From: Desulfobaculum sp044987625
Lineage (GTDB): Bacteria; Desulfobacterota; Desulfovibrionia; Desulfovibrionales; Desulfovibrionaceae
Assembly: GCF_044987625.1 (NCBI RefSeq)
Contig: NZ_JBJDSB010000002.1
Coordinates: forward strand, 1 to 64,000
Direction of reading: 5' to 3'
DNA: 64,000 nt
In this document: positions 42,533 through 51,282 of the stretch, piece by piece
Layout: every line of letters begins with the position of its first letter
Position numbering within the stretch: position 1 is the first letter of the stretch
Made by a program: the position numbers and the translations under genes
The notes under the pieces: generated by a model
Told to the model about the DNA's origin: nothing
What the model saw: the letters and a program-made list of their open reading frames with translations, nothing else
The model's database searches: none

Positions 42533-45500
42533 CTACTTGGGCGTCAGCGGCAGGCGGAGGATGAAGGTTGTCCCTTCGCCTTCCTCGGACGTGAAGCTGA
42601 TGCTGCCGCCGTGCTTTTCCACAATGACGGAATGGGCGATGTTGAGGCCTTGCCCCGTCCCCTTGCCGACGTCCTTGGTGGTGAAGAAGGGGTCGAATAT
42701 GCGGCCCTGCACGGACTTGGGGATGCCTGCCCCCGTATCCGATATGCGTATCTCCATGTCGTCGCCGTCGCGCCGGGCGGAGATGGTAATCAGGCCCTTG
42801 GTTGTGCCGTCCTTGCCCACTTTGTCCGCAATGGCGTGGGAGGCGTTGATGATCATATTCAGCACCACCTGATTGAACTCGTCCGGCAGGCAGAGAAGCG
42901 GCGGCAGGTCCGTTGGAACGTCCGTTTCCAGCTCCGCGACGTACTTCCATTCATTGCGCGAAATCGTCACCGTGCTTTCAATGGCGGCCGCGATGTCCAC
43001 GGGCACCTTCTCCTGCGCGCCGGGATGGGCGAAGTTCTTCATGGACCGGACAATCTTGGAGACGCGCTCCACGCCCTCAATGGTCTGGGTGATGGCGGTG
43101 GGCACCTCCTCGCGCAGGTAATCGAGGTCTATGTCGTCAATCATCTCCGTCACGCGTTGGCGCAGGTCCGCCGTATCCTCTCCGGCGTCCAGCCGGGCAA
43201 GCAGTTCGCCATATAGGTCGATGAGCGCTGTGTAATCGGTGTAGGCATCGGACAAAAAGCGCGTGTTGTCCCCAACATACTGGGTGGGGGTGTTGATTTC
43301 GTGCGCAATGCCCGCCGCTAGCTGGCCGATGGATTCCAGCTTCTGCGCCTGCAGGGATTGGTGCTGCATGACCATCAGGTCCGTGATGTCGTTGCCAAGC
43401 AGCAGACAGCCGCGCGTGCCTTCCCCGTCGCTGCGGATGGGGTGCAGGCTCAGGCCAAGGATGCGCTTTACACCATCGGCGCGGGTGTAATGGATTTCAT
43501 CAATGCGCAGGGCTGTGCTGTTGGTTTGGCAGCGGTCCATGGACTGCATGACCACGTCCTGATCCCAGCTCAGGGCAAGGTCGGACAGGTGGCGGCCAAT
43601 GGCGTCCGCCGCGGGGATGTTGAAGACCTCTGTGGCCTTGGTGTTCCAGTGCCGGATGGCGCCCTTGGAGTCGACGCCAATGAGGATGGACGAGATGGAC
43701 GAGAGCAGAAGCTCCATCTCCGCATTGGCGGTGAGCAGGTCGCGCTCGGTTTGCTTGAGGGCTGTGATGTCGATGAAGTTATGGACAATGGAGCGCTTGC
43801 CGCCGAGCAGGGCCACAACCTCGTTGCCAAGGATGGGGATTTCCGTCCCCTGCGCGGTCACGAGAATGCCCTGCCCGGACAGCCCGCGTATGGAACTGCC
43901 GTCACTGATGCACAGCGAGCCGGGACCGGGCTGGATAAACTCCGAAAAGTCGCGGCCCACCAGTTCGTTTCGTGGCAGGCCAATAAGGTCCGAGGCCACG
44001 GGGTTGGCGTCCACGATGGAGAAGGTGTCTATGTCCGCCACCACAATGCCTGCCTGGAGGCTATTGAATATTGTACGCAGCCATTTTTCGCTTTCGCCGA
44101 GGCTGCGCTCCACCATGCGCTGGTGGGTGACGTCCATCACCACGCCCACAACGCGGCTGGCGCGGCCATATTCGTCCAGTCCAATGGCTTTGGCGTGGAT
44201 TTCCAAATGAATCCACCGCCCCGCGGCGTGGCGGAACTTGATGGTGGTGGTCAACTGCTGGGTGACGCCCTGAATGAAGTCGGAATATTCATCCAAAAAG
44301 CGCGTGCGGTCATCCGGGGCAAAACGTTCGTTCCACCAGTCCAGCTCTGCCGCCTCGTAGGGCAGGTGGCTGGACTCGTACCCCAGAAGCTGCGGGAGCT
44401 TTTGGTCCACAAAGGCGGTTTCGGGGTCCACGGGGATTGTGTGCTCGTAAATGACTGCGCCGCTGGCTTCAAAGGCGAGGGCCATACGCTCGCGCTCAAG
44501 GCGCAGGGCCTCTTCCATGTGCTTGCGGGCGGAAATATCCTGCCCGTGGATGTTTACGTAGTGTTGTTCGGGAACCGGGGCAAAGACAAAGGCGTAATAG
44601 CGGCGCTTGATGGCGATTTCCTTGCGGATGACGGCGTTGTCCGTCAGGCACTGCGCTGTTGGTTCGGCAAGCTCGGTGGGCAGGGTGTACAGGCAGCCTT
44701 CCGTGCCAAGGGCGTCGCAGGCCGGGCTGTTGCTGTAGAGAATATTGCCGTCGGAGGAGACGCGCAGGATGGGGTTTGGATTCTCGTCGGGGAAGCGGGC
44801 AAGGGCGCGGCGCTCGCGTTCGTTTTTGCGCTGGATGGTTACGTCGCGGACCATAAGCAGAATATAGTGCTGTTCGCCGTAGTCGAGGGTGGTGGCGCGC
44901 AGTTCGCATTCGAACTCCGTGTTGTCGAAGCGGCGGCAGAAGGGGGCGGCAAAGGTGTCGAGGCCCTGCGCAAAGTTGTCCATGACGTTGCGCACGGTCT
45001 CCACATGGTCCGGGTGCAGCAACTCCGTGAGGTGGATGCCCCGCATAGTGTCCTGCGTGGTGTTAAACAGCGTGACGGCGGTGGTGTTGGCTTCCACCAC
45101 AGTGCCGTGCTCATTCACAATAAGCAGACCATCGGACACGGACTCGAAGATGATGCGGTATTCCTGCTCGCGCAGTTCCAGTTCCTGCGTGCGCTCTATG
45201 ACGCGTTGTTCCAAAAGCTGCTGCGAGCGCGCGCTCTCTTCCGCCGCGTCCTGCAGTTTGGCGAGGAAGACGTTGAACAGGCTGGCAAGGGTGCCGAACT
45301 CGTCGTTGGAGGTGACCTCCGCCCGGACGGCGTAGTTGCCGTCTGCCCCGCGCTTGAGCAATTGGACCAAGGTATTCATACGGCTCTGCATCCGCGAGGC
45401 AAAAAGCGAAGCGAGAACGAGTCCGGCAAGCAGGCCGCCGGCCGTGGCCCCCAGTACGGCAAGCCGCAGGTGATTGAGCGGCAGGGAAAAGGTGCTGGGC

Positions 45501-46387
45501 AGTCCGGCCACCATAACCACCCAATTAAGCGTGGGCAGACGCAGGTGATACATAAGCATGGTGCGCGGCATGGGCAGGGGCGGCGGGGCGAGGCTGACGG
45601 TCTGAAAGCCCGTGGGCGTGGAAAGAACGGTGTTGATGTAGGCCTTGCCGTCGGCGTCGGTGGCGCTGGCGATATTGCCCTCGAGCCATGGATGGGCCAC
45701 GGTCTCTCCGGAGAGGGTAAGCACCGCGCTGAATCCGGATGGCCCGATGCGGTGGGCGAGGGTGCCCTTGCGCAGGTCGCCGATGTCGACAAGGTCCAAA
45801 AATTCGCGCTTGCTCGCCGTGGCGGAGATAATCCAATCCCACGGCAGAAAGTGCACCATGAAGAGGATTTTTTCCTGCGGCGGGCCCAGCTTGTTGCCGG
45901 GGCGTTCGTACTCAAGAAAGCCGCTTTTGCGGCGCATCTGCTCGCGGACAAAAGGGAGGTCGACGCCGGTCAGGTGTCTGGCTTGATCACTGGGGTGGTA
46001 GATAAGCTCGCCCCGGCTGTTGATGACATACAGGTAGCCCTGTTTGCCAATGGATACGCCTTGCATGGCGGCGATGGCGCGGCGTTTGGCCTCTTCTTCC
46101 GTCAGGGCGCCGTTGTGGGTCTGTTCGTACAACTGCATGGTGATTTGCAGTTCATTGTGGGCCACAATGCGCAGGTTGTCCTTTACGGAGGTGGTGGCGA
46201 CGGTCTCCACCATATTGGCCAGCGAATGGGTGCTGTGCATGAGCACCGAGCGCAGATGTTCCCCTTCCACTTTGCGCAGCGAAACTTCCAGCGCCGCGCC
46301 GATTCCGGCCAGTGCCAGAAGAAACACTGCGGCAAACGCGGTGAAATACCGAAAGCTGATGCTGGAGCGGAAGGACTCGGACGCCAT
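42533..46387 (-). CDS. Very large multi-PAS sensor histidine kinase
   Basis: A 1284-residue kinase. Membrane helix 1 (about 14-36), a dCache-like periplasmic sensor (40-300) with GKQGYLYVINSRGELIYHPS, and helix 2 near 310-330 come first. A HAMP region and about five PAS domains follow (e.g. YRIIFESVSDGLLIVNEHG). HisKA has GIAHEINTP near residue 1026, and HATPase (1160-1280) has DTGAGIP and FDPFFTTKDVGKGTG. There is no receiver domain. The ATG at 46387 has AAGGAG eight bases upstream, and another ATG two codons earlier is too close. Partner unknown; the convergent receiver-PilZ protein is a candidate. Confidence 0.92.
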   Translation of the reverse strand: MASESFRSSISFRYFTAFAAVFLLALAGIGAALEVSLRKVEGEHLRSVLMHSTHSLANMVETVATTSVKDNLRIVAHNELQITMQLYEQTHNGALTEEEAKRRAIAAMQGVSIGKQGYLYVINSRGELIYHPSDQARHLTGVDLPFVREQMRRKSGFLEYERPGNKLGPPQEKILFMVHFLPWDWIISATASKREFLDLVDIGDLRKGTLAHRIGPSGFSAVLTLSGETVAHPWLEGNIASATDADGKAYINTVLSTPTGFQTVSLAPPPLPMPRTMLMYHLRLPTLNWVVMVAGLPSTFSLPLNHLRLAVLGATAGGLLAGLVLASLFASRMQSRMNTLVQLLKRGADGNYAVRAEVTSNDEFGTLASLFNVFLAKLQDAAEESARSQQLLEQRVIERTQELELREQEYRIIFESVSDGLLIVNEHGTVVEANTTAVTLFNTTQDTMRGIHLTELLHPDHVETVRNVMDNFAQGLDTFAAPFCRRFDNTEFECELRATTLDYGEQHYILLMVRDVTIQRKNERERRALARFPDENPNPILRVSSDGNILYSNSPACDALGTEGCLYTLPTELAEPTAQCLTDNAVIRKEIAIKRRYYAFVFAPVPEQHYVNIHGQDISARKHMEEALRLERERMALAFEASGAVIYEHTIPVDPETAFVDQKLPQLLGYESSHLPYEAAELDWWNERFAPDDRTRFLDEYSDFIQGVTQQLTTTIKFRHAAGRWIHLEIHAKAIGLDEYGRASRVVGVVMDVTHQRMVERSLGESEKWLRTIFNSLQAGIVVADIDTFSIVDANPVASDLIGLPRNELVGRDFSEFIQPGPGSLCISDGSSIRGLSGQGILVTAQGTEIPILGNEVVALLGGKRSIVHNFIDITALKQTERDLLTANAEMELLLSSISSILIGVDSKGAIRHWNTKATEVFNIPAADAIGRHLSDLALSWDQDVVMQSMDRCQTNSTALRIDEIHYTRADGVKRILGLSLHPIRSDGEGTRGCLLLGNDITDLMVMQHQSLQAQKLESIGQLAAGIAHEINTPTQYVGDNTRFLSDAYTDYTALIDLYGELLARLDAGEDTADLRQRVTEMIDDIDLDYLREEVPTAITQTIEGVERVSKIVRSMKNFAHPGAQEKVPVDIAAAIESTVTISRNEWKYVAELETDVPTDLPPLLCLPDEFNQVVLNMIINASHAIADKVGKDGTTKGLITISARRDGDDMEIRISDTGAGIPKSVQGRIFDPFFTTKDVGKGTGQGLNIAHSVIVEKHGGSISFTSEEGEGTTFILRLPLTPK

Positions 46388-46583
46388 GGTCATTTCTCCT
46401 TGCGCGTCTGCGCCGGGCACGAGGGGACGAATATATATGGTATTCTACGCAGCAGATGAAAACAACCGATTCCCGGATATGTGCGGGTCTTTTTCCCTGC
46501 GCGCAAGATGGGTGGAGGTCCGCATCGGGATTTGATAGTGGTAGGGGGATTTACGCCGCACGTGGACAAAATGGAGGTGCGAC

Positions 46584-46829
46584 ATGGGAATGAAAAAAAA
46601 GATGCTCGGCTGGGCTATCCGCAAGCAGATAGAGGCCCATTCCGATGAAATACAGGCCGAGGTGGAGCGGGTGAAAGGTATCCGCTCCGTGAGCGAGGCC
46701 AAGGACTATGGCAAGGAAAAGATTGGTCAGGCCCGCGAGGTCTGGCAGGAACACGGTCCCGGCATCAAGGACGCCGCACAGCGGGAGTGGGACCGCATGA
46801 AAAAGCGCCTGAAGGACGCTGACAAATAA
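46584..46829 (+). CDS. Small charged helical protein
   Basis: An 81-residue hydrophilic protein, probably one or two amphipathic helices (EIQAEVERVKGIRSVSEAKD, then REWDRMKKRLKDADK). GGAGG lies six bases before the ATG. Its end is 12 bases from the LysE-type transporter gene, so it leads that operon. I know no family for it. Confidence 0.72.
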   Translation: MGMKKKMLGWAIRKQIEAHSDEIQAEVERVKGIRSVSEAKDYGKEKIGQAREVWQEHGPGIKDAAQREWDRMKKRLKDADK

Positions 46830-46841
46830 GGACAACACGCG

Positions 46842-47477
46842 ATGTTTGGAATTGAGGATTTTTTTGTATTTTTGGCGGCTGGGCTTCTTCTGAATATTAC
46901 CCCCGGGCCGGACATGGTTTACGTGGCCACGCGCAGCGCCGGACAGGGCCGCCGCGCGGGCGTGGCCTCGGCCTTAGCCATCACTGTGGGCTGTGTGTGC
47001 CATACGGTGGCGGGCGCGCTGGGGCTGTCTGTGGTGCTGGCGCACTCCGCACTGGCGTTCAACATTGTGCGCTGGGTCGGCGCGGCATACCTCATCTGGA
47101 TGGGTGTTAAGCTCTTTATGACGCCGCCGCAGGACGGCGGCGAGGTGACGCAGGCGGTGGACGCCGAGCAGTCGTTCTTCCAAATCTTTCGGCAGGGGCT
47201 GGTTGTGGCGCTGTTCAACCCTAAGGTCGCGCTGTTTTTCCTGTCCTTTTTGCCGCAGTTTGCGGACCCGGCATCGGCGGACTTCACCCGTCAGGTCATG
47301 ATCCTTGGGTTGACCTTTACCACCACGGGGTGCGCGGTGATGATGGCCGTTGCGCTGTGCTTTGGGTGCGTGAGTTCGTGGGCGTCCGGGCGGCCCGGTC
47401 TGCGCCGGATGCAGACGCGCGCCACCGGCGGCGTGTTTGTAACGCTTGGCCTGTGCCTTGGCCTGTCCGAACGCTGA
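46842..47477 (+). CDS. LysE/RhtB family exporter
   Basis: A 211-residue inner-membrane protein with about six helices. It has family features NITPGPDMVYVATRS near the start, then AYLIWMGVKLF and LVVALFNPKVALFFLSFLPQF. These exporters remove amino acids or homoserine lactones. It is second in a run of plus-strand genes with 12 and 20 base gaps. Confidence 0.93.
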   Translation: MFGIEDFFVFLAAGLLLNITPGPDMVYVATRSAGQGRRAGVASALAITVGCVCHTVAGALGLSVVLAHSALAFNIVRWVGAAYLIWMGVKLFMTPPQDGGEVTQAVDAEQSFFQIFRQGLVVALFNPKVALFFLSFLPQFADPASADFTRQVMILGLTFTTTGCAVMMAVALCFGCVSSWASGRPGLRRMQTRATGGVFVTLGLCLGLSER

Positions 47478-47497
47478 ATCCAGCAGGAGAATGACGC

Positions 47498-48271
47498 ATG
47501 GGCAAGGGAATAGAGGAACTGGCCGACAGCCTGATGCACGAGACCCTCGTGGAGGCGGCGACAACATTCTTTGGCGCGCGCAAGAGCCTTGAGGACGAAA
47601 TAGAGGCCTATACCGCCTCTCTCGACGCGCTGGAAAAACTGGAAAAGCGGATGCTGGCGCGGGTGGGGGCGGTGCATTATCTGCTCATCGACCGCGCCGG
47701 GCTGGCCGCGTTTTTTGACGCTTTGGACGTGCGCGCGCCGCACCTTGAGGATATGTCCGCCCCGGAGCACCGCGAGACCGCGGGCCTCACCCCGGGCCTC
47801 GCCCTGACGCGGGCGGGGCGCTATGCGGGGCTGCTGGCCAAGGCCTACCACGAGATGCAGCAGGAGGTGGACATCTATCTGCATGGTCAGTACTACGACG
47901 CTCCCGATGGTTCCGGCCGCAAACTCATCACGCCAAACTACACGCAGGTGCACGGCTGGTGCGAGCGCATCAATACGCGCATTGAGGCCGTGAACCGTGA
48001 CCACTCGCCGTCCGGCACCCTGTGCTTCGTCAAGGGGCTGGACCCGGCGGCGCTGGAGCGCCAGCGCCTTGCGGGGGGCACGTTTTCCAACTACTGCTCC
48101 GAGATTGACGAGGAACTGAAATTCCAGCCCGTGCAGTGCCTTGGCATGCACGCGGTGCATCCGCCGGACCTGCCGCCCCTTGCGGCGGTGAAAAAGCCGC
48201 TGAAGGCCTTTGCCAAGGTGTATTTTAAGCAGCACGCCGAGGAGCTGACCGCGCGGATGGCGGCGCTGTAG
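47498..48271 (+). CDS. Hypothetical helical protein
   Basis: A 257-residue soluble protein. The first half is strongly helical (KSLEDEIEAYTASLDALEKLEKRM). A tyrosine-rich middle follows (EVDIYLHGQYYDAPDGSGRK), then a cysteine-bearing end. No family is recognised and no membrane segment is present. AGGAG lies 11 bases before the ATG. It is third in the operon after the LysE-type exporter. Confidence 0.75.
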   Translation: MGKGIEELADSLMHETLVEAATTFFGARKSLEDEIEAYTASLDALEKLEKRMLARVGAVHYLLIDRAGLAAFFDALDVRAPHLEDMSAPEHRETAGLTPGLALTRAGRYAGLLAKAYHEMQQEVDIYLHGQYYDAPDGSGRKLITPNYTQVHGWCERINTRIEAVNRDHSPSGTLCFVKGLDPAALERQRLAGGTFSNYCSEIDEELKFQPVQCLGMHAVHPPDLPPLAAVKKPLKAFAKVYFKQHAEELTARMAAL

Positions 48272-48377
48272 CGCTGTGGACGTGGCGGGGCTGGCGGCCA
48301 AGGTGCTTGCGCGTCGTGGTGCAAACAGCTAGGACTGTCAGGTCGTTATCATCACGAACCGCGCCGGGAGGTCGGCC

Positions 48378-48515
48378 ATGTGGGCATCACTTTCCAGAGG
48401 GATGCAGATTATCATCATAACCGGGCTGTTTTCCGTCGTGGCCTTTGGCATTGGGGCGCTCATCGTGTGGCGTCACAACCGCACAAAGGGTGACGGGGAC
48501 GACGCGGACCGCTAA
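48378..48515 (+). CDS. Tiny single-pass membrane protein
   Basis: A 45-residue gene that is too short for usual gene calling. After MWASLSRG comes one helix (IIIITGLFSVVAFGIGALIVW), then a polar tail ending DDADR. GGGAGG lies about seven bases before the ATG. The tail and its DNA (GACGACGCGGACCGCTA) are nearly repeated at the end of the next gene (48624-49046), so it belongs to the same duplicated small-protein cluster. Confidence 0.72.
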   Translation: MWASLSRGMQIIIITGLFSVVAFGIGALIVWRHNRTKGDGDDADR

Positions 48516-48623
48516 GCGCGGGACCGTCCGCCACGCCGCCGCAGACGCGCAGGCTGCATGGGCCGCAAAAGGCCCGCCGCCGCGCCCCAGCAGGCCGTGG
48601 ACGTGGCCGCGCCACAGGAATCA

Positions 48624-49046
48624 ATGAAGCACCACGTATTTTCCATGAACGGACTGCGCCGCAATGGCTGGAAGATTGGCTACGTCGCCGCAGGCCTTGT
48701 GTACGCCGTGCTGAGTCAGGTGTATGTGCCGTATGCGATACGGTTTGTCCCCCTTGCGGTCTGGGGCGCCGGCCTTGTGGCCATTGGTGTTGCCGGGCGC
48801 AGGTCCGGGGACGCACTGCGCCGCCACAGGTGGAAGTTTGGCTATATTGCCGCGGGGCTGCTGTTCATTCCACTCAGCCGCCTGTTCGTGCCGTTTTGGG
48901 TGCGGGTTCCTCTTTTGGCGGTGTGGACCATAGGCCTTGTCGGCATAATGTGTACCGGGCTGTACTCCGCCGTCCGCGGCTCTCGGCGTAGGTCGTATGA
49001 CGCCACAGCCGCCCATGATGTGGCGGAGGACGATGCGGACCGCTAG
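48624..49046 (+). CDS. Membrane protein with two tandem copies of a two-helix module
   Basis: A 140-residue protein. Module 1 begins LRRNGWKIGYVAAGL and module 2 begins LRRHRWKFGYIAAGL. Each is about 44 residues with two hydrophobic stretches, the second after LFVPFWVR or YVPYAIR. A polar tail ends EDDADR. The ATG at 48624 has AGGAA close by. An upstream ATG at 48558 lacks a site and would add a proline/alanine-rich extension. The family is not known to me. It is part of a four-gene small membrane protein cluster. Confidence 0.75.
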   Translation: MKHHVFSMNGLRRNGWKIGYVAAGLVYAVLSQVYVPYAIRFVPLAVWGAGLVAIGVAGRRSGDALRRHRWKFGYIAAGLLFIPLSRLFVPFWVRVPLLAVWTIGLVGIMCTGLYSAVRGSRRRSYDATAAHDVAEDDADR

Positions 49047-49123
49047 CGGTCCCGTCTGGACACGGCGCAGGGTGCGCCAGAGTATTTCGAGCACAGAGAG
49101 CACAAGAGCGAGGGAGCGTAGAA

Positions 49124-49351
49124 ATGCGGATGCTGAAGCTGTTTATTAAGATATTGGGATTCGTCCTGGCCGTGCCGTTCATCACGTACGGCTTTTTGGG
49201 CATCATTCGGTTCCTGCAGTTGGAGAACGTGATTGATTCCTATCTGGGCCTTGTTGGATCCTATAAAAACCCGGTCACGGCGTTTATTCTGGTCATCATT
49301 GGCGTCTGCCTCGTCTATGGCCTGAATGCGCTGTCGGACAAGATGCGCTAA
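49124..49351 (+). CDS. Small two-helix membrane protein
   Basis: A 75-residue protein with two helices (FIKILGFVLAVPFITYGFLGI and AFILVIIGVCLVYGLN). It is unrelated in sequence to the repeated module beside it. GAGGGAG lies eight bases before the ATG. Its TAA overlaps the next ATG by one base (TAATG), so the next gene is translationally coupled. Confidence 0.75.
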   Translation: MRMLKLFIKILGFVLAVPFITYGFLGIIRFLQLENVIDSYLGLVGSYKNPVTAFILVIIGVCLVYGLNALSDKMR

Positions 49352-49557
49352 TGAAGAACTCACTGATTTCCGATTCCGGATTGCGCCGCAATGGCTGGAA
49401 GATTGGGTACTTTGCCGCGGGTATTTTGTTTATTCCCCTCAGCCGCCTTTTCGTGCCGTTTTGGGTGCGTTTTCCCCTTCTTGCGGCGTGGGCCATTGGC
49501 CTTGCGGTCATTTTGGCCCGTCAGCTGTCCCGCCCGGACGACTCTTCCGGTTCCTAA
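49351..49557 (+). CDS. Single-copy two-helix module protein
   Basis: A 68-residue membrane protein with one copy of the module in the 48624 gene. Its beginning (LRRNGWKIGY) equals module 1 and its second part (LFIPLSRLFVPFWVR) equals module 2. This suggests an origin by recombination between modules. It is coupled to the preceding gene. The polar tail ends DDSSGS. Confidence 0.75.
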   Translation: MKNSLISDSGLRRNGWKIGYFAAGILFIPLSRLFVPFWVRFPLLAAWAIGLAVILARQLSRPDDSSGS

Positions 49558-49637
49558 CCGGGGCTGACACGCAACACGATTCATCGTATTCTACAGGCGG
49601 ACCACCAGCCCCCACACCGGGGAAAGGGAGGGATGCC

Positions 49638-50033
49638 ATGCCGGATAGGCGCAAGCGAAGCCGCGTGGAAACGCACTTTGCCGGGGTTGTGTTCTGCGAA
49701 AGCCGCGACTTTTCCATTGCCACGGAAAATATAAGCCTCAAGGGCGCGCTGTGCGAGGTGGTGGACGACACCGCCGAGGGCCTTGACGGCGAATCGTGCA
49801 TCATGCGCATCACGCTGTCTGCCGATGCGGTCATTGAGGTGCGCGGGTCCCTTGTGCGCGCCGGGAGGAACAGGGTCGCCATTGACTTTGAGGAAATGGA
49901 CCCCGATTCCTACGCCCACCTGCGCAATATCGTCCGTCTGCTCGCCGATGACGCGGACCTCATTGACGAGGAGCAAACCGCCCGCGGCTTTGACGGAGAT
50001 GAGGACGACGACGCCTTTGAACGCCACAATTAA
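49638..50033 (+). CDS. PilZ domain protein
   Basis: A 131-residue soluble protein that is little more than a PilZ domain. It begins with RRKRSR (RxxxR motif), followed by ATENISLKGALCEV (N-x-S-x-x-G). A very acidic tail ends the protein. It should bind c-di-GMP. The upstream GGGAGGG supports the ATG at 49638. A bidirectional terminator follows it. Confidence 0.88.
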   Translation: MPDRRKRSRVETHFAGVVFCESRDFSIATENISLKGALCEVVDDTAEGLDGESCIMRITLSADAVIEVRGSLVRAGRNRVAIDFEEMDPDSYAHLRNIVRLLADDADLIDEEQTARGFDGDEDDDAFERHN

Positions 50034-50068
50034 CGCGCCCCCTCGCGGCGCTCTGCGACTGTATACAG

Positions 50069-50106
50069 AAAGGCGCCCTGCCGCATTGTGCGGCAGGGCG
50101 CCTTTT
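50069..50106. terminator. Bidirectional terminator between PilZ gene and rpe
   Basis: Perfect arms AAAGGCGCCCTGCCGCA / TGCGGCAGGGCGCCTTT with loop TTG. It serves the convergent PilZ gene and the rpe/heme operon. Confidence 0.95.
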
Positions 50107-50127
50107 ATGTGTGGCTTTGGGCGGCTG

Positions 50128-50796
50128 TTACAGCGCGCCAGCGGCCTTCAGGAACGTTTCGTGGCGCTCCTTGTAGGGCGGATGCTTGAAGAAGGCGGAG
50201 CCGGAAACCAGTACGTCCGCGCCGGCGGCCACGAGGTCCGGGGTGTTTTCCGGCGTGCAGCCGCCGTCCACCTGAATGAGCATCTCCGGGTTCCAGTCGT
50301 TGCGCAGGGCAGACAGTTCGGAGAGCTTGTCCATGGTGAAGGGGATGAACTTCTGGCCGCCAAAGCCCGGGTTCACGCTCATGAGCAGGACCATGTCCAA
50401 CTGGGGAATGAGGTATTCCACGTCAAAGAGCGAGGTGGCGGGGTTGAGCGCAACGGCGCACTTGGCGCCAAGGCGGCGGATTTCGCTGACGGTGCGCTCC
50501 AGATGGCGGGTGGTCTCGGCGTGGACGCAAATGAGGTCCGCGCCAGCGTCTACAAAGTCCGCAAGATAGCGCTCGGGCTCTTCAATCATCAGGTGCACGT
50601 CGAAGAAGAGGTTCGAGTTCTTGCGCAGGGCCTTGATGATGGGCTGGCCGAGGGTGATGTTCGGTACAAAGCGGCCGTCCATGACGTCCCAGTGCACCCA
50701 TTTGAGTCCGGCCTCTTCCAGAGCGTTCAGCTCCTCGGTCATGCGGCCGAAGTCGCAGGACAGAAGGGAGGGGGACAGGATGAATTCACGCTGCAT
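50128..50796 (-). CDS. rpe: Ribulose-phosphate 3-epimerase
   Basis: A 222-residue TIM-barrel enzyme, normal length. It interconverts ribulose 5-phosphate and xylulose 5-phosphate in the pentose phosphate pathway. Visible motifs are SPSLLSCDF, WVHWDVMDGRFVPNITLG, DVHLMIEEPE, VHAE, LLMSVNPGFGGQKF and IQVDGG, which hold the metal-binding His/Asp residues. It is last in the heme operon, 21 bases after the decarboxylase gene, with a terminator downstream. Confidence 0.97.
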   Translation of the reverse strand: MQREFILSPSLLSCDFGRMTEELNALEEAGLKWVHWDVMDGRFVPNITLGQPIIKALRKNSNLFFDVHLMIEEPERYLADFVDAGADLICVHAETTRHLERTVSEIRRLGAKCAVALNPATSLFDVEYLIPQLDMVLLMSVNPGFGGQKFIPFTMDKLSELSALRNDWNPEMLIQVDGGCTPENTPDLVAAGADVLVSGSAFFKHPPYKERHETFLKAAGAL

Positions 50797-50817
50797 TGGT
50801 ATGGTCCTCCGGCGGGC

Positions 50818-51282
50818 TTAGGCCCCGTCGGTGTTGTGGTTCATCTTAAAGTCCACCTTAATCTTATACAGCATGTCCGCGGGCAGGTTGAGGATGTCGA
50901 TACCGGTCTTGCGCGTGATGGCGGCAAGGGTTTCGGCCACAATCTCCGGGGACTCGCCAATAAAGGTGAACCAGACATTAAAGTGGTGGTTTCGCAGATA
51001 GTTGTGGGTGACGCCGGTATGGGCGTTTACCTCTGCGACAAAGTCGTCGAATTTGTCCTCGGGCACGCAGGCGGCGCACAGTGTGGAGTGCCAGCCCAGC
51101 GCCTTGGACTGGAAGTTGCCGCCAATGCGGCGGATGACGCCCTGCTGCTTGAGGGCGCGCACGCGGGCCAGCGTTTCGGCCTCCGTGAGGCCAATGCGCT
51201 CGCCCACCACCGCGTAGGGGCGCGATTCCAGCGGAAAGTCGGACTGGATGATGTCGAGAATCTGCTTGTCGAGGGAGTCCAT
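50818..51282 (-). CDS. Siroheme decarboxylase subunit (AhbA/AhbB family)
   Basis: A 154-residue Lrp/AsnC-like protein. It has an N-terminal winged helix (LDKQILDIIQSDFPLESRPY, then VRALKQQGVIRRIGGNF) and a ligand-binding half with HTGVTHNYLRNHHFNVWFTF. The NYLRNHHFNVWFT segment is typical of the heme-d1/alternative-heme decarboxylases. AhbA and AhbB together turn siroheme into 12,18-didecarboxysiroheme. Only one of the two subunits is in this window. Its ATG overlaps the ahbD stop by one base. I cannot decide between AhbA and AhbB. Confidence 0.88.
   Translation of the reverse strand: MDSLDKQILDIIQSDFPLESRPYAVVGERIGLTEAETLARVRALKQQGVIRRIGGNFQSKALGWHSTLCAACVPEDKFDDFVAEVNAHTGVTHNYLRNHHFNVWFTFIGESPEIVAETLAAITRKTGIDILNLPADMLYKIKVDFKMNHNTDGA

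Noticed and set aside
43358..46459. Plus-strand open frame of 1033 codons
   Set aside because: A mirror of the large sensor kinase, with no ribosome-binding site and low-complexity composition.
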